A program made the position numbers and the translations under genes. A DNA stretch of 64,000 nt from CAVRXQ01 sp963838845. Its GTDB lineage: Bacteria; Actinomycetota; Acidimicrobiia; Acidimicrobiales; Bog-793. Below are positions 31,461 through 41,095 of this stretch, piece by piece; positions within the stretch are counted from its first letter, which is position 1, and each line of letters begins with the position of its first letter. The notes under the pieces are model-generated. The model was not told the DNA's origin. It worked only from the letters and a program-made list of their open reading frames with translations, and searched no databases. The stretch covers positions 1,488,001 through 1,552,000 of the forward strand of contig CAWISR010000003.1 in NCBI GenBank assembly GCA_963838845.1, written 5' to 3'.

Positions 31461-32398
31461 GCCACATGCCGCTCCCGTCGCGGGCTTCGCTCGTCGAGTG
31501 GGTAGCGCGCCTCGAGGAGCTGCTCGGGGACCGGGTGAGTCGTGACGCGCCGTTGGGTGCTCGCACGACCTACCGGGTCGGCGGCCGGGCAGCCGTGCTC
31601 GTCGAGGCGAACGACGAAGATGACCTCGCCCGCATCGCGAAGGCGCGAGACGCGACCGGCCCGCCCGTCCTCGTCGTCGGCAAGGGGTCGAACCTGCTCG
31701 TCGCGGACGCCGGCTTTCCGGGCACCGCCCTCGCGCTCGGCGAGAAGTTCGCGGCGATCGACGTCGGTGAGGACGGAACCGTCGTTGCCGGGGGAGCGGT
31801 CGCCTACCCGGTGCTGGCCAGGGCGGCGGCGCGGGCCGGATGGACCGGCCTCGAGTGGGCCGTGGGCGTGCCGGGGTCCGTCGGCGGCGCCGTGAAGATG
31901 AATGCCGGCGGCCACGGCGCTGAGACCGCCGAGCGGCTCGTCTCTGCCCGAGTCGTCTCGTTGGCGACCGGCGATGCCCGGGTCGTCGCCGCCTCCGACC
32001 TCGACCTCTCCTACCGGCACTCCGCGGTCGCTGCAGACGACGTCGTGACGGAGGCGACGTTCCGCCTCGACAAAGGCGATCCGCAGGCGGCCGCGACGAG
32101 GATCAGCGAGATCGTCGCCTGGCGCCGGGCGCACCAGCCGGGCGGCCGCAACGCCGGGTCCATCTTCCAGAACCCCGTCGGGGACTCAGCCGGGCGGCTC
32201 GTCGAGGCGGCAGGAGCAAAAGGACTGCGGGTCGGGAGCGCCGAGGTGTCGACGAAGCACGCGAACTTCATCCAAGCCGACGAGGGCGGCTCCGCCGACG
32301 ACGTCTACGCGCTGATCGAAAAGGTGCGTGACCTCGTCGCCCGCCGACTCGGCGTCGAGCTCAAGATCGAGGTCGTCTGCGTGGGGTTCGGTCGGTGA
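31457..32398 (+). CDS. murB: UDP-N-acetylenolpyruvoylglucosamine reductase
   Basis: The product has 313 aa, starting at ATG 31457. TTYRVGGRAAVLVEAND opens the FAD domain, with VVGKGSNLLVADAGFPG. Then GLEWAVGVPGSVGGAVKMNA, YRHS, and AGSIFQNPVGDSAGRLVEAA with the catalytic Ser region. The ending STKHANFIQADEGGSADDV has the conserved Glu region. It is type I/II-like by these motifs. It reduces the enolpyruvyl group with NADPH to make UDP-MurNAc. It overlaps ftsQ (GTGA). Confidence 0.94.
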   Translation: MSHMPLPSRASLVEWVARLEELLGDRVSRDAPLGARTTYRVGGRAAVLVEANDEDDLARIAKARDATGPPVLVVGKGSNLLVADAGFPGTALALGEKFAAIDVGEDGTVVAGGAVAYPVLARAAARAGWTGLEWAVGVPGSVGGAVKMNAGGHGAETAERLVSARVVSLATGDARVVAASDLDLSYRHSAVAADDVVTEATFRLDKGDPQAAATRISEIVAWRRAHQPGGRNAGSIFQNPVGDSAGRLVEAAGAKGLRVGSAEVSTKHANFIQADEGGSADDVYALIEKVRDLVARRLGVELKIEVVCVGFGR

Positions 32399-33246
32399 GC
32401 GCAACGCGGCCCGCCCACCTTCGTCCCACGTCTCCCGTCCGTCAACGATCACGACCGCGGGCGGACACCCGGCCGGCGCGGCCGAGCCGCTCGCCGGCGC
32501 ACACGCGCCAGCCGGCGGGCAAGCCGCACGTCGAGACGGCGCGCGTCGCCGGGCGTCGGCGTCTCGTCGTCCTCGGCGGCGTCGTCGGGCTGGCAGCCCT
32601 GGCTGGCGCGACGCTGGCGATCGCCCACTCGCCGATTTTTGCCGCCCGCGGCATTCGCATCGCCGGCGCGACGCACGGCGAGGAGCGGGCGATCCTGGCC
32701 GTGAGCGGCCTGGGCTCCCACCCGCCGCTCATCGACATCAATCCGGCCGCCGACGCCCGGGCCATCGAGCGCCTGCCCTGGATCGACACGGCGCGGGTCG
32801 CCGTTTCGTTCCCGTCATCTGTCGCTGTCACCGTCACCGAGCGCGTCCCTGTCGCCTTCGTGCCCTCGAAGGGTGGCGGTGCCCTCGTCGACGCCTCCGG
32901 GCGGGTCCTCGCCGACGTCGGCGCGAAGCCTGCCGGTCTCGTCACTGTCGAAAGCGACGGCGCCCCGCCACGACCGGGCGAGAAGTTCTCCCATGCCGAG
33001 CGCGGACTGTTCACCGTCGCCGCCGAGGTGCCGACGACGCTCCTCGGTCGCATCGCCGACATCGCCAGCACGCGCCGGGAAGGAATCGTCGTCGACATGA
33101 CGCACGAACCGCTCGCGATCTTCGGCTCGTCGGCCGACGCGCACGAGAAGTTCGTCGCGCTCGCGACCGTGCTTAGCGGCGTTTCGCTCGCCGGATCCAC
33201 CGCGATCGACCTGCGAGCACCCGCGAATCCGGTCTTGACCCCGTGA
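32395..33246 (+). CDS. ftsQ: Division protein FtsQ
   Basis: The product has 283 aa, starting at GTG 32395. A long basic, Pro-rich cytoplasmic tail of about 55 residues precedes one membrane helix (LVVLGGVVGLAALAGATLAI). The POTRA domain follows: IFAARGIRIAGATHGEERAI, PPLIDINPAADARAIERLPW and VAVSFPSSVAVTVTERVPVA. This is the normal FtsQ/DivIB plan. It is the last gene of the overlapping chain; about 190 bases separate it from ftsZ. Confidence 0.9.
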   Translation: MSATRPAHLRPTSPVRQRSRPRADTRPARPSRSPAHTRQPAGKPHVETARVAGRRRLVVLGGVVGLAALAGATLAIAHSPIFAARGIRIAGATHGEERAILAVSGLGSHPPLIDINPAADARAIERLPWIDTARVAVSFPSSVAVTVTERVPVAFVPSKGGGALVDASGRVLADVGAKPAGLVTVESDGAPPRPGEKFSHAERGLFTVAAEVPTTLLGRIADIASTRREGIVVDMTHEPLAIFGSSADAHEKFVALATVLSGVSLAGSTAIDLRAPANPVLTP

Positions 33247-33441
33247 AGTGCCAGCCCTATGGTCGGCCAAACTCGAGTGCCTGACGACCTCCACCCGCCC
33301 GCTCTGGAGAACACAGGCGCGCGAAGTGAGAGCGGTCGCGGGGGAGCGGTTCTGCGAGAGAGACCGGAGCCCGAAGAGGCACGTCGTCGCGGCCGCGTCC
33401 ATCGGGAACCCCGGCCGGACCGAGAGAAAGCGACGACAGTG

Positions 33442-34533
33442 GTGAACGAAGGAACGCAGAGCTTTATTGCCGTCATCAAGGTCGTCGGCATCGGCGGCGG
33501 CGGCGTGAACGCCGTGAATCGGATGATCGACGCTGATCTGCGTGGCGTCGAGTTCGTCGCCGTGAACACCGACGCCCAGGCGCTTTTGCTCTCCGAGGCC
33601 GATATCAAGCTCGACATCGGGCGCGAACTCACCCGGGGCCTCGGTGCCGGCTCCGACCCCGAGATCGGGCGATCGGCCGTCCTCGACCACACCGAAGAGA
33701 TCGGCGAGGTGCTGAAAGGCGCCGACATGGTTTTCATCACGGCCGGCGAGGGCGGTGGCACGGGGACCGGAGGTGCCCCCGTCGTCGCCGAGATCGCCCG
33801 CGAACTCGGCGCGCTGACCGTCGGCATCGTGACGAAGCCCTTCGCGTTCGAGGGTCGCCGACGCGCCCAGCAGGCTGAGCAGGGGATCGAGAAGCTCTCC
33901 GAGTTCGTCGACACGATGATCGTGATCCCGAACGAGCGCCTGCTCACGCTGGCGGACTCGAAGACGACGATGCTCGACGCATTCCGGATGGCCGACGACA
34001 TTTTGCTGCAGGGTGTGAAGGGGATCACCGACCTGATCACCGTGCCGGGCTTGATCAACACGGACTTCGCGGACGTCCGCTCGATCATGCGCGGCGCCGG
34101 CTCGGCGATCATGGGAGTCGGCGTCGCAGCCGGCGAAGGGCGCGCCCTCAACGCCGCGCACCACGCGATGACGAGTCCGCTGTTGTCGTCCTCGATCGAC
34201 GGCGCAAAGGGGATCCTGATGAATGTCGCAGGCGGCCACAGCCTCGGGCTGTTCGAGGTGAACGAAGCGGCCGAGGCGATCCACGCCATCGCGCATCCCG
34301 ACGCGAACATCATCTTCGGTAGCGCCATCGACGACACGCTCGGCGATCAGGTTCGCGTCACCGTCATCGCAGCGGGCTTCGACCGGTTCGACACGACGCC
34401 GTTCGAATCCGCCGCAGAACTTGCCGAAGGGTTCAGTGGGCAGGCGCGCGACTACCGGTCCGAAGTGTTCGCGCTCGACGACGATGTCGAACTGGGAGAC
34501 GACGGCTTCGACGTGCCGTCTTTCCTCCGGTAA
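33442..34533 (+). CDS. ftsZ: Division GTPase FtsZ
   Basis: The product has 363 aa. The start is GTG 33442 or the adjacent GTG 33439; the open frame upstream is Arg/Glu-rich and not FtsZ-like. IKVVGIGGGGVNAVNRMIDA begins the GTPase domain; the tubulin signature is TAGEGGGTGTGGAPVVAEIA, and the T7 loop includes NTDFADVRSIM. The C-terminal linker is unusually short, ending FDVPSFLR, the peptide that binds SepF in actinobacteria. It polymerises into the Z ring. The 190-base gap in front may hold its own promoter, but no clear -35/-10 pair was seen. Confidence 0.95.
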   Translation: MNEGTQSFIAVIKVVGIGGGGVNAVNRMIDADLRGVEFVAVNTDAQALLLSEADIKLDIGRELTRGLGAGSDPEIGRSAVLDHTEEIGEVLKGADMVFITAGEGGGTGTGGAPVVAEIARELGALTVGIVTKPFAFEGRRRAQQAEQGIEKLSEFVDTMIVIPNERLLTLADSKTTMLDAFRMADDILLQGVKGITDLITVPGLINTDFADVRSIMRGAGSAIMGVGVAAGEGRALNAAHHAMTSPLLSSSIDGAKGILMNVAGGHSLGLFEVNEAAEAIHAIAHPDANIIFGSAIDDTLGDQVRVTVIAAGFDRFDTTPFESAAELAEGFSGQARDYRSEVFALDDDVELGDDGFDVPSFLR

Positions 34534-34566
34534 GGACCGTTTCGCCGCTCACGTTCTCGCTGCCCG

Positions 34567-35223
34567 GTGACGCGAGCGTCGCGCTCGACGACGCGAAGTG
34601 ACGGCGACGCGCGCCCGGTTGCCCTCGGTGGCGACGGCGCGTCCGAACCCCTCTACAAGTCGATCTGTGACCGGCCGTGGTCGTTCGTCCACCAGGTGCA
34701 CGGCGGTCGCGTCCTTTCGATCGACCGCGCGCAGCACGCACTGGAAGACGCCGACGCGCTCGTCACAACGGCGACCGGGACGCCGCTCTGTGTCCTCGGC
34801 GCCGATTGCGCGCTCGTCGGGTTCGCAGGCGATGGCGTCGTCGCCGTGGCGCACGCCGGCTGGCGCGGCCTTGTCGCCGGGGTCATTGACGCCGCGGTCC
34901 AGGCGATGCGCGAGCGCGGCGCCGGTCGGGTCCACGCGGTCCTGTCGGCGTGCATCCATCCGGAGTGCTACGCGTTCTCGCCCGAGGACGTCGACCGCGT
35001 CGCGGCGTGCTTCGGCGACGAGGTGCGTGCCCGCGCCGCGGGCGGCCAGGCGGCGCTCGACCTGCCCGCCGCGGTGCGGTCGGCGCTGCGACGCGCCGGC
35101 GTCGAGCTCGCGGTCGACCTCGACGCGTGCACCGCATGCGAAGGAGGCTGGTTCTCCCACCGCGCCCGCAATGATCGAGCGCGGCACGCGCTCGTCATCT
35201 GGCGCGACTTCCGCGATGGATGA
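34567..35223 (+). CDS. pgeF: PgeF/YfiH family peptidoglycan-editing or purine nucleoside phosphorylase protein
   Basis: The product has 218 aa, starting at GTG 34567. Family residues are visible: STTRSDGD at the N-terminus, FVHQVHGGRVL, LGADCALVGFAGDGVVAVAH followed by AGWRGLVAG, and SACIHPECYAFS. The His and two Cys form the zinc site. Members have been described as purine nucleoside phosphorylase/adenosine deaminase and as peptidoglycan-editing factors. The start region is compact compared with homologues. It overlaps yggS by 8 bases. Confidence 0.87.
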   Translation: MTRASRSTTRSDGDARPVALGGDGASEPLYKSICDRPWSFVHQVHGGRVLSIDRAQHALEDADALVTTATGTPLCVLGADCALVGFAGDGVVAVAHAGWRGLVAGVIDAAVQAMRERGAGRVHAVLSACIHPECYAFSPEDVDRVAACFGDEVRARAAGGQAALDLPAAVRSALRRAGVELAVDLDACTACEGGWFSHRARNDRARHALVIWRDFRDG

Positions 35224-35914
35224 CGACGCCGCTCGACGCGCCGTCGACGCGCGAACGGTTCGCCACCGCCTCGAGTCGGTGCGCGAGCGCATCGCCAGGG
35301 CCGGCGATGCCGACATCGTGACGATCGTCGGGGTGACGAAGGCCTTCGGTGTCGAGGCGGCGCTCGCCGCACGAGCGGCGGGGATCTTCGACTTGGGCGA
35401 GAACTACGCCGCCGAGCTCGTCGAAAAGGCCGCAGCGCTCGCCGCCTCGGCGGGCGACCCCGTGCGCTGGCACCTGATCGGAGGCGTCCAGCGCCGGTCC
35501 CTGCGACGCCTGGCGCCGTTCGTCGCCATGTACCAGAGCGTCGACCGGGAGGCCGAGGCGTCGGCGATCGCCCGCCAAGCGCCCGGTGCCGCCGTCCTGA
35601 TCGAGGTCGAAACGACCGGCATCGCCGGCCGGGGCGGCGTGCCGCCCGAGGGCGTCGGCCGCCTCGTCGAGCACTCGGCGCAGTCCGGACTCGACGTGCA
35701 AGGGCTGATGACCGTGGCCGCGCCAGACGACGAGGTCGCGGCGCACCGCAGCTTTCGTGTCGTGCGAGGGCTCGTCGACGCCCTGGGTCTGCGGGTCGCG
35801 TCGATGGGGATGAGCGACGACTTCGCGATCGCCGTCGAGGAGGGCTCGACGATGGTGCGGCTGGGGAGGGTGCTCTTCGGTGCTCGCCCGACACGGGGGG
35901 CGGTGTCACAATAG
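35216..35914 (+). CDS. yggS: YggS/PLPBP family pyridoxal phosphate-homeostasis protein
   Basis: The product has 232 aa, starting at ATG 35216. VGVTKAFGVEAALAARAAG has the PLP-binding Lys; then DLGENYAAELVEK, RWHLIGGVQRR, GLMTVAAPDD, and the ending SMGMSDDFAIAVEEGSTMVR, which is the family's phosphate-binding signature. It is a single-domain alanine-racemase-fold protein without enzymatic partner domain. It lies in its usual place between pgeF and sepF. Confidence 0.93.
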   Translation: MDDDAARRAVDARTVRHRLESVRERIARAGDADIVTIVGVTKAFGVEAALAARAAGIFDLGENYAAELVEKAAALAASAGDPVRWHLIGGVQRRSLRRLAPFVAMYQSVDREAEASAIARQAPGAAVLIEVETTGIAGRGGVPPEGVGRLVEHSAQSGLDVQGLMTVAAPDDEVAAHRSFRVVRGLVDALGLRVASMGMSDDFAIAVEEGSTMVRLGRVLFGARPTRGAVSQ

Positions 35915-35936
35915 ATTCCGGCGCTAAAGGAGCAAG

Positions 35937-36455
35937 ATGTCATCGTTCATGAACAAGGCGCTCGCGTACCTCGGGCTGAAAGACATCGAGGACGACGAGC
36001 TGTACGGGGACGCGCTCGAGCCGACAGGCCAGCACCGCATCGAGCGGACCGTCTACCCCGCGACCGAGGACACCGGCTCGCACCCGAGTCACGCGACCGT
36101 CCGGCCCATCACCGCGGCGGACCCGCGCCGACCCGCGGGGTCCGCGGTCGTGCGGCCGATCACGAAGGCGAAGACACCGGCCGGCAAGGTGCACGTCGTG
36201 GCGCCGTCACAGTTCCGCGACGCGCAGGAGATCGGTGACGTCGTGAAGCAGGGCAACCCTGTGATCGTCAACCTGCAAGGGTCCGAGCGCGATCTTTCGC
36301 GGCGGATGATCGATTTCTGCTCGGGACTCACCTACGCGCTCGACGGGCAGATGGAGAAGGTGGCCGATCAGGTCTTTCTGCTCGCTCCCACCGACGTCGA
36401 GGTTCCTGCGGAGGAGCGTCTGCGCCTGCAAGAGCGCGGCCTGTACCGCTCCTGA
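35937..36455 (+). CDS. sepF: Cell division protein SepF
   Basis: The product has 172 aa, starting at ATG 35937 with AAAGGAGC as ribosome site. The N-terminal amphipathic membrane-binding helix is SSFMNKALAYLGL; a disordered acidic and Pro-rich linker follows. The SepF core is VVAPSQFRDAQEIGDVVKQG, NLQGSERDLSRRMIDFCSG, and ALDGQMEKVADQVFLLAP. In actinobacteria without FtsA, SepF tethers FtsZ to the membrane. The final LRLQERGLYRS is typical. Confidence 0.94.
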   Translation: MSSFMNKALAYLGLKDIEDDELYGDALEPTGQHRIERTVYPATEDTGSHPSHATVRPITAADPRRPAGSAVVRPITKAKTPAGKVHVVAPSQFRDAQEIGDVVKQGNPVIVNLQGSERDLSRRMIDFCSGLTYALDGQMEKVADQVFLLAPTDVEVPAEERLRLQERGLYRS

Positions 36456-36495
36456 TCATCTCGACGCCGACCGCGCGACGGGGAGCGCGCGCCTC

Positions 36496-36759
36496 GTGAT
36501 CGTCCGGATCATCGTGGACGTCTTGCAGGCCTACATCGTCATCCTGCTCGCGCGGATCATCCTCACGTGGTTCCCGATCAACCCGTGGTCACGCTGGGCA
36601 CGCGTGGAACGCTTCCTCGGGACGATCACCGATCCGGTGCTGAAACCCGTCCGGCGCATCCTGCCGCCGATTCGCGTCGGGTCGATGGGACTCGACCTCT
36701 CCCCGATCGTCGTCTTCTTCGCTCTCGAGATACTGATCACGGTGATCCGCGTCCACTGA
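36496..36759 (+). CDS. yggT: YggT family membrane protein
   Basis: The product has 87 aa, starting at GTG 36496. Two membrane helices flank LARIILTWFPINPW and FLGTITDPVLKPVRRILPPI, with GLDLSPIVVFFALEIL at the end. This is the standard YggT pattern and position between sepF and divIVA. Function is not settled; it is often linked to envelope integrity and division. Confidence 0.92.
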   Translation: MIVRIIVDVLQAYIVILLARIILTWFPINPWSRWARVERFLGTITDPVLKPVRRILPPIRVGSMGLDLSPIVVFFALEILITVIRVH

Positions 36760-36875
36760 GTCGTGGGGTGATCCCCCATGTCACCGGGGTCGGGGCGTAG
36801 GATTCGCGGATCAAAGGGCGCGGAACCAGGCGCATCGGCTCAGCGCGTACGGGCCAAGTGATCGAGGAGTGACGC

Positions 36876-37877
36876 ATGGAAATTTCGGGTCGAGTCCTCC
36901 GAGAAGTTGAATTTCGCGACCGCCTGCGCGGTTACGACACCGAGGAGGTCGACGAGTTCCTGGAGAAGGTCGCCGTCGCGGTCGACGACCTCCTTGCGCA
37001 GCTCGATGCGGCGAAGGCAACCGCAACACGCGCCGAAGAGAGCCCCGACATCGACGAGTCGTTACGCCGCACACTCGTGCTCGCCCAGAGAACCGCTGAC
37101 CTCGCGATCAAAGAGGCACGCGACGAGGCGTCGGCGATGATGGAGGATGCGCGCGCGCAAGCCGAAGAACTCGTCGGTTCGGCGCGTCAAGAGTCGAGCC
37201 AGTTGCGCGCTGAGGCACAGGTGCGAGCGAAAGAGACGATTGCAGACCTCGAGGAGCGCAAGGTTCAGCTCGAAACCGAGGTTGCGGAGACCTCGAACTT
37301 CATCGAGGCGCTCCGCAAGCAGCTCGTGTTCGCCCTGCAGGGCGCGCTCGAGACCGTCGGAGAGTCGCTGAAGCCACCGGCCCCGATGTCGTCTTCGGTA
37401 CGCAAGCGCCTCGAATCCGTCGCGAAGGACGGGGACGAAGATGAGAAGCCGTCTCGTCCTTCGCGTGCCGACGATCTCGCGGGGCCGCCGACCGAAGGCG
37501 TCGCCTCCGCCGACGTCGAAGAGACCGAGGAAAACGGCGAGCCGGAAACCGAGGAGAAGCTCGCGCTCGTCGAAGTCGACGAAGAGGACCGCGAAAGCGA
37601 AAAGTCGAGGCACTCGCGCCGCGACGAGAAGTCCTCTTCACGCGTCGGGAAGGCGGCCGCGGCTGAAAAGGAGCCGGACGAGGATCTCGAGGCGTTCTCG
37701 ATCACCGGTGAGGAGGCGATCGTCTCGGTTGAGAGCGTCGTCGACCCCGACGAGGAACTGTGGCAGCGGTGGGCGAAGGGGGCCGACCTCGACACCGACG
37801 CCGTGCCGGAGACGCGTTCGCGTTCGCTGCGTTCGAGCGGCCGCGCCGAGCGGAGCGAGAGAGGCTTTTCGGCGTAA
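36876..37877 (+). CDS. divIVA: DivIVA/Wag31-type polar growth protein
   Basis: The product has 333 aa, starting at ATG 36876 with GAGGAG upstream. The N-terminal membrane-binding domain reads LREVEFRDRLRGYDTEEVDE followed by FLEKVA, the DivIVA signature. A coiled coil spans about residues 30-170, rich in Glu/Ala/Arg. The last 160 residues are strongly acidic and low-complexity, a longer tail than usual for Bacillus DivIVA but similar to actinobacterial forms. It recruits the growth machinery to poles and septa. The 116-base gap in front could carry a promoter. Confidence 0.92.
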   Translation: MEISGRVLREVEFRDRLRGYDTEEVDEFLEKVAVAVDDLLAQLDAAKATATRAEESPDIDESLRRTLVLAQRTADLAIKEARDEASAMMEDARAQAEELVGSARQESSQLRAEAQVRAKETIADLEERKVQLETEVAETSNFIEALRKQLVFALQGALETVGESLKPPAPMSSSVRKRLESVAKDGDEDEKPSRPSRADDLAGPPTEGVASADVEETEENGEPETEEKLALVEVDEEDRESEKSRHSRRDEKSSSRVGKAAAAEKEPDEDLEAFSITGEEAIVSVESVVDPDEELWQRWAKGADLDTDAVPETRSRSLRSSGRAERSERGFSA

Positions 37878-37893
37878 GCCGCCGGGCGCAAAC

Positions 37894-40800
37894 CTAGGAA
37901 GGCGCGACCCGGAGCCGCACCGCGACCGGTCTGCCGTCCGATAGCCGGTGGAAGCCGTCGGAGGATTCGCCGGCCGCGCCTTCACCGTCGGTCGTGACCG
38001 ACAGGCTGCTGGCGAGCGTCTGGCGCTTCAGCTCTTCGCCCCACGCTTCGAGCACGGGTGCGACGTCCTTCGGCACGACGAGTACGAGATCGATCCGGTC
38101 GCTGACGGCGAGATCGGCGTTGCGGCGCTCTTGCTGCACGATGCGGACGAGGTCGCGCGCCGTCCCTTCCGCCTCGAGTTCAGGCGTTCGCGTCATGTCG
38201 AGGACAACGACACCGCGAGCGGAATCGACGACCCGCGCCGAGACCGGATCCGAAGGGACGACCCGGAGCTCGAACTCGCCGTCGAGGAGCGGAACCCCGT
38301 CCGCCTCGACGCCGCCTTCGCGATCCGCGGACCAGCGGCCGGCGCGCACGGCGCCGATCACCGCCTGCGTAGCGGCGCCGAGCCGCGGGCCGAGCGCCGA
38401 GGGAACGACGCTGAGTGTCGTCGTCGCGAACGACGCCGCATCGTCGCGCAGCTCGACGGCCTTCACGTTCGCCTCTTCGGCGACGAGGCCGCAAAACGCC
38501 GCGAGCGCCGATGCCCGGGGGTGCGCAACCGTCACCGACTTGAGGGGCAGACGGGCCCGCAGCCCGTTCGCCTTGCGAATCGAGTGGATCGCGGAACAGA
38601 CCTCGCGCACGAGTTCCATCGTCTCGACGAGCTCTGCGTCGTCGGGAAGGAGCGCGGAGTCCGGCCAGTCGGCGAGATGGACGCTGCGGGCGCCGGTGAG
38701 GCCGCGAAAGACGGTCTCAGAAAGGAACGGCAGGAGCGGTGCCGAGGCGCGCGCCACGACGTCGAGCACGGTGTGCAGCGTGTCGTACGCGTCGCGCTTG
38801 TCATCGCCGTCGCCGTCGTCCGCCGGGCGCCAGAAGCGCTCGCGGCTCCGGCGGATGTACCAGTTCGTCAAGGCGTCGAGGAAAGACGGGTACTGCGCGG
38901 CAGCACCGGCGAGGTCGTACGCGTCGTAGGCCTTCGTGACGCCCTCCAAGAAGCGGCGCGTCTTCGCCAATATGTACCGGTCGAGCTCGCCCCGCTGATC
39001 GACGCGCACCTTGCCAGTGATCTGATCGGTGCGCCCGTAGAGGCTCAACCAGTGGAACGAGTTCCAGATCGGGTTCATCACCGTTCGCACCGGCTCGGAC
39101 ATCGCCTGTTCTTCGAGGGTGACGTCGAGACCGCGGAGCACCGGCGACGCGAGCAGATACCACCGCATCGCGTCGGCGCCCCAGGTCGAAAAGAACGCCT
39201 CGGGATCGGGGAAGTTCCGGAGGCGCTTCGACAGCTTGCGGCCGTCGCGGCCGAGCAAAATGCCGTGCGCGATGCAGTTCTCGAAAGCGGGTCGATCGAA
39301 CAGCGCCGTGGACAAGACGTGGAGCGTGTAGAACCAGCCGCGCGTCTGGCTGACGTACTCACAGATGAAGTCGGCCGGGAAGTTGTCCTCGAAGCGCCGC
39401 TCGTTCTCGAAGGGGTAGTGGAGCTGGGCGAAGGGCATTGAGCCCGAGTCGAACCAGCAGTCGAGCACGTCCTCCACCCGTCGCATCATCGACTTGCCGG
39501 TCGGATCGTCTGGGTTCGGGCGCACGAGCGCGTCGATGGCGGGGCGGTGGAGGTCTGCGGGCCGGACGCCGAAGTCGCGTTCGAGCTCGTCGAGCGAGCC
39601 GTAGACGTCCTCACGGGGATAGTTCGGATCGTCGGATTGCCAAACCGGGATCGGGGTGCCCCAATACCGGTTGCGCGAGATCGACCAGTCGCGGGCGCCT
39701 TCGAGCCAGTTCCCGAAGGCGCCGGTCCCGACGTGCTGGGGCATCCATTTGATCTCGCGGTTGAGCGCGACCATGCGCTGCTTGATCGCCGTCACCTCGA
39801 CGAAGAACGAGCTCACCGCGCGGTAGATGAGCGGCGTGTCGGTCCGCCAACAGTGCGGGTAGCTGTGCGCATAGTCCTCTCGTCGGATGAGCGCGTCCTT
39901 GTTTGAGAGGGCAGCGATGATCGGCTCGTTCGCCTCGAAGACCTGCACGCCTGCGTAGTCGGTGACCTGGGTGTCGAAGCGTCCGGTTGCGTCGACGGGG
40001 TTGACGACGGCGATCCCGGCCCGCTCGCAGATCCGCTGGTCGTCCTCGCCGAATCCTGGCGCCATGTGCACGACGCCGGTGCCCTCGTCGTTCGCGACGA
40101 AGGCGTCCCCGAGCACGACGAAGGCGTTCGGTTGCTCGACGAAGTAGTCAAACAGCGGGCGGTAGGTCCGACCGACGAGGCTTCCGCCGCGCACCGTCCC
40201 CACGAGGACAGCGCCTTCGAGTTCGTCGGCGTAGTGCGGGGCGCGCGACTCAGAAAGCAGATAGCGCGTGCCGTCTTTTTCGTAGATCACGTACGTGATG
40301 TCGGGACCGACCGCGAGCGCGAGATTCGATGGCAGCGTCCACGGCGTCGTCGTCCAGACGAGCGCGGCGAGCTCACCGGACTCGGGTCCTGTCGCTTGCG
40401 GATCGGCGTCGATCGAGAACGCGACCGTCACCGCCGGGTCGACGCGTTCGCGCAGGGCGTCGTCCTGTCGGGTCTCGAAGTTCGAAAGCGGGGTTTCGCA
40501 CTCCCAGCAGTAGGGGAGGACGCGCAAGCCCTCGTAGATGAGCCCGCGCTCGTGCAAGGACTTGAAGGCCCAAAGGACGCTTTCCATATAGGAGAGGTCC
40601 ATCGTCTTGTAGGCGTTCTCGAAGTCGACCCAGCGCGCCTGGCGCGCGACGCCGCTCTCCCACGCAGCCGTGTACTTCAGCACGGACGTCCGGCAGCGGT
40701 CGTTGAAGCGGTCGATGCCATAGGCGGTGATCCGGGCGCGCCCGGAGACACCGAGTTCTTTCTCGGCCTCGACTTCAGCGGGAAGGCCATGGCAGTCCCA

Positions 40801-41076
40801 GCCGAATCGGCGCTCGACGCGCTCGCCGCGCATCGTGTGGTACCTCGGCATCGCGTCCTTTACGAAGCCGGTGAGCAGGTGGCCGTAGTGCATCTGGCCG
40901 TTCGCGAACGGCGGCCCGTCGTAGAAGACGTACTGGTTCTCCGGGTCGCGCGCCTCGACCGAGGACTCGAACGTGTGGTCCTCGTGCCAGTACTCGAGGA
41001 GCGCCTCCTCGGCGCGGGGGTAGTCCGGCGTCGACGGGACGTCGGGATACATCGAGGTCACGCCGGGTTTTGCCAT
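37894..41076 (-). CDS. ileS: Isoleucyl-tRNA synthetase (type 2, long form)
   Basis: The product has 1060 aa, starting at ATG 41076. The HIGH motif appears as YDGPPFANGQMHYGH, and GWDCHGLPAEVEAEKELGV is the eukaryote-like signature. The editing domain contains WTTTPWTLPSNLALAVG and GFGEDDQRICERAG. The KMSKS loop reads GRKLSKRLRNFP, with Leu in place of Met. CWFDSGSMPFAQLHYPF is also family-specific. Length and motifs indicate the type 2 enzyme found in many actinobacteria. It stands alone on the minus strand between divIVA and a divergent DUF167 gene. Confidence 0.95.
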   Translation of the reverse strand: MAKPGVTSMYPDVPSTPDYPRAEEALLEYWHEDHTFESSVEARDPENQYVFYDGPPFANGQMHYGHLLTGFVKDAMPRYHTMRGERVERRFGWDCHGLPAEVEAEKELGVSGRARITAYGIDRFNDRCRTSVLKYTAAWESGVARQARWVDFENAYKTMDLSYMESVLWAFKSLHERGLIYEGLRVLPYCWECETPLSNFETRQDDALRERVDPAVTVAFSIDADPQATGPESGELAALVWTTTPWTLPSNLALAVGPDITYVIYEKDGTRYLLSESRAPHYADELEGAVLVGTVRGGSLVGRTYRPLFDYFVEQPNAFVVLGDAFVANDEGTGVVHMAPGFGEDDQRICERAGIAVVNPVDATGRFDTQVTDYAGVQVFEANEPIIAALSNKDALIRREDYAHSYPHCWRTDTPLIYRAVSSFFVEVTAIKQRMVALNREIKWMPQHVGTGAFGNWLEGARDWSISRNRYWGTPIPVWQSDDPNYPREDVYGSLDELERDFGVRPADLHRPAIDALVRPNPDDPTGKSMMRRVEDVLDCWFDSGSMPFAQLHYPFENERRFEDNFPADFICEYVSQTRGWFYTLHVLSTALFDRPAFENCIAHGILLGRDGRKLSKRLRNFPDPEAFFSTWGADAMRWYLLASPVLRGLDVTLEEQAMSEPVRTVMNPIWNSFHWLSLYGRTDQITGKVRVDQRGELDRYILAKTRRFLEGVTKAYDAYDLAGAAAQYPSFLDALTNWYIRRSRERFWRPADDGDGDDKRDAYDTLHTVLDVVARASAPLLPFLSETVFRGLTGARSVHLADWPDSALLPDDAELVETMELVREVCSAIHSIRKANGLRARLPLKSVTVAHPRASALAAFCGLVAEEANVKAVELRDDAASFATTTLSVVPSALGPRLGAATQAVIGAVRAGRWSADREGGVEADGVPLLDGEFELRVVPSDPVSARVVDSARGVVVLDMTRTPELEAEGTARDLVRIVQQERRNADLAVSDRIDLVLVVPKDVAPVLEAWGEELKRQTLASSLSVTTDGEGAAGESSDGFHRLSDGRPVAVRLRVAPS

Positions 41077-41095
41077 CGACCTACAGTAGGCGGCC

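Noticed and set aside
32442..34337. 631-codon minus-strand frame opposite ftsQ and ftsZ
   Set aside because: Ser/Ala/Pro-rich false frame with no domain; the opposite strand encodes clear FtsQ and FtsZ.
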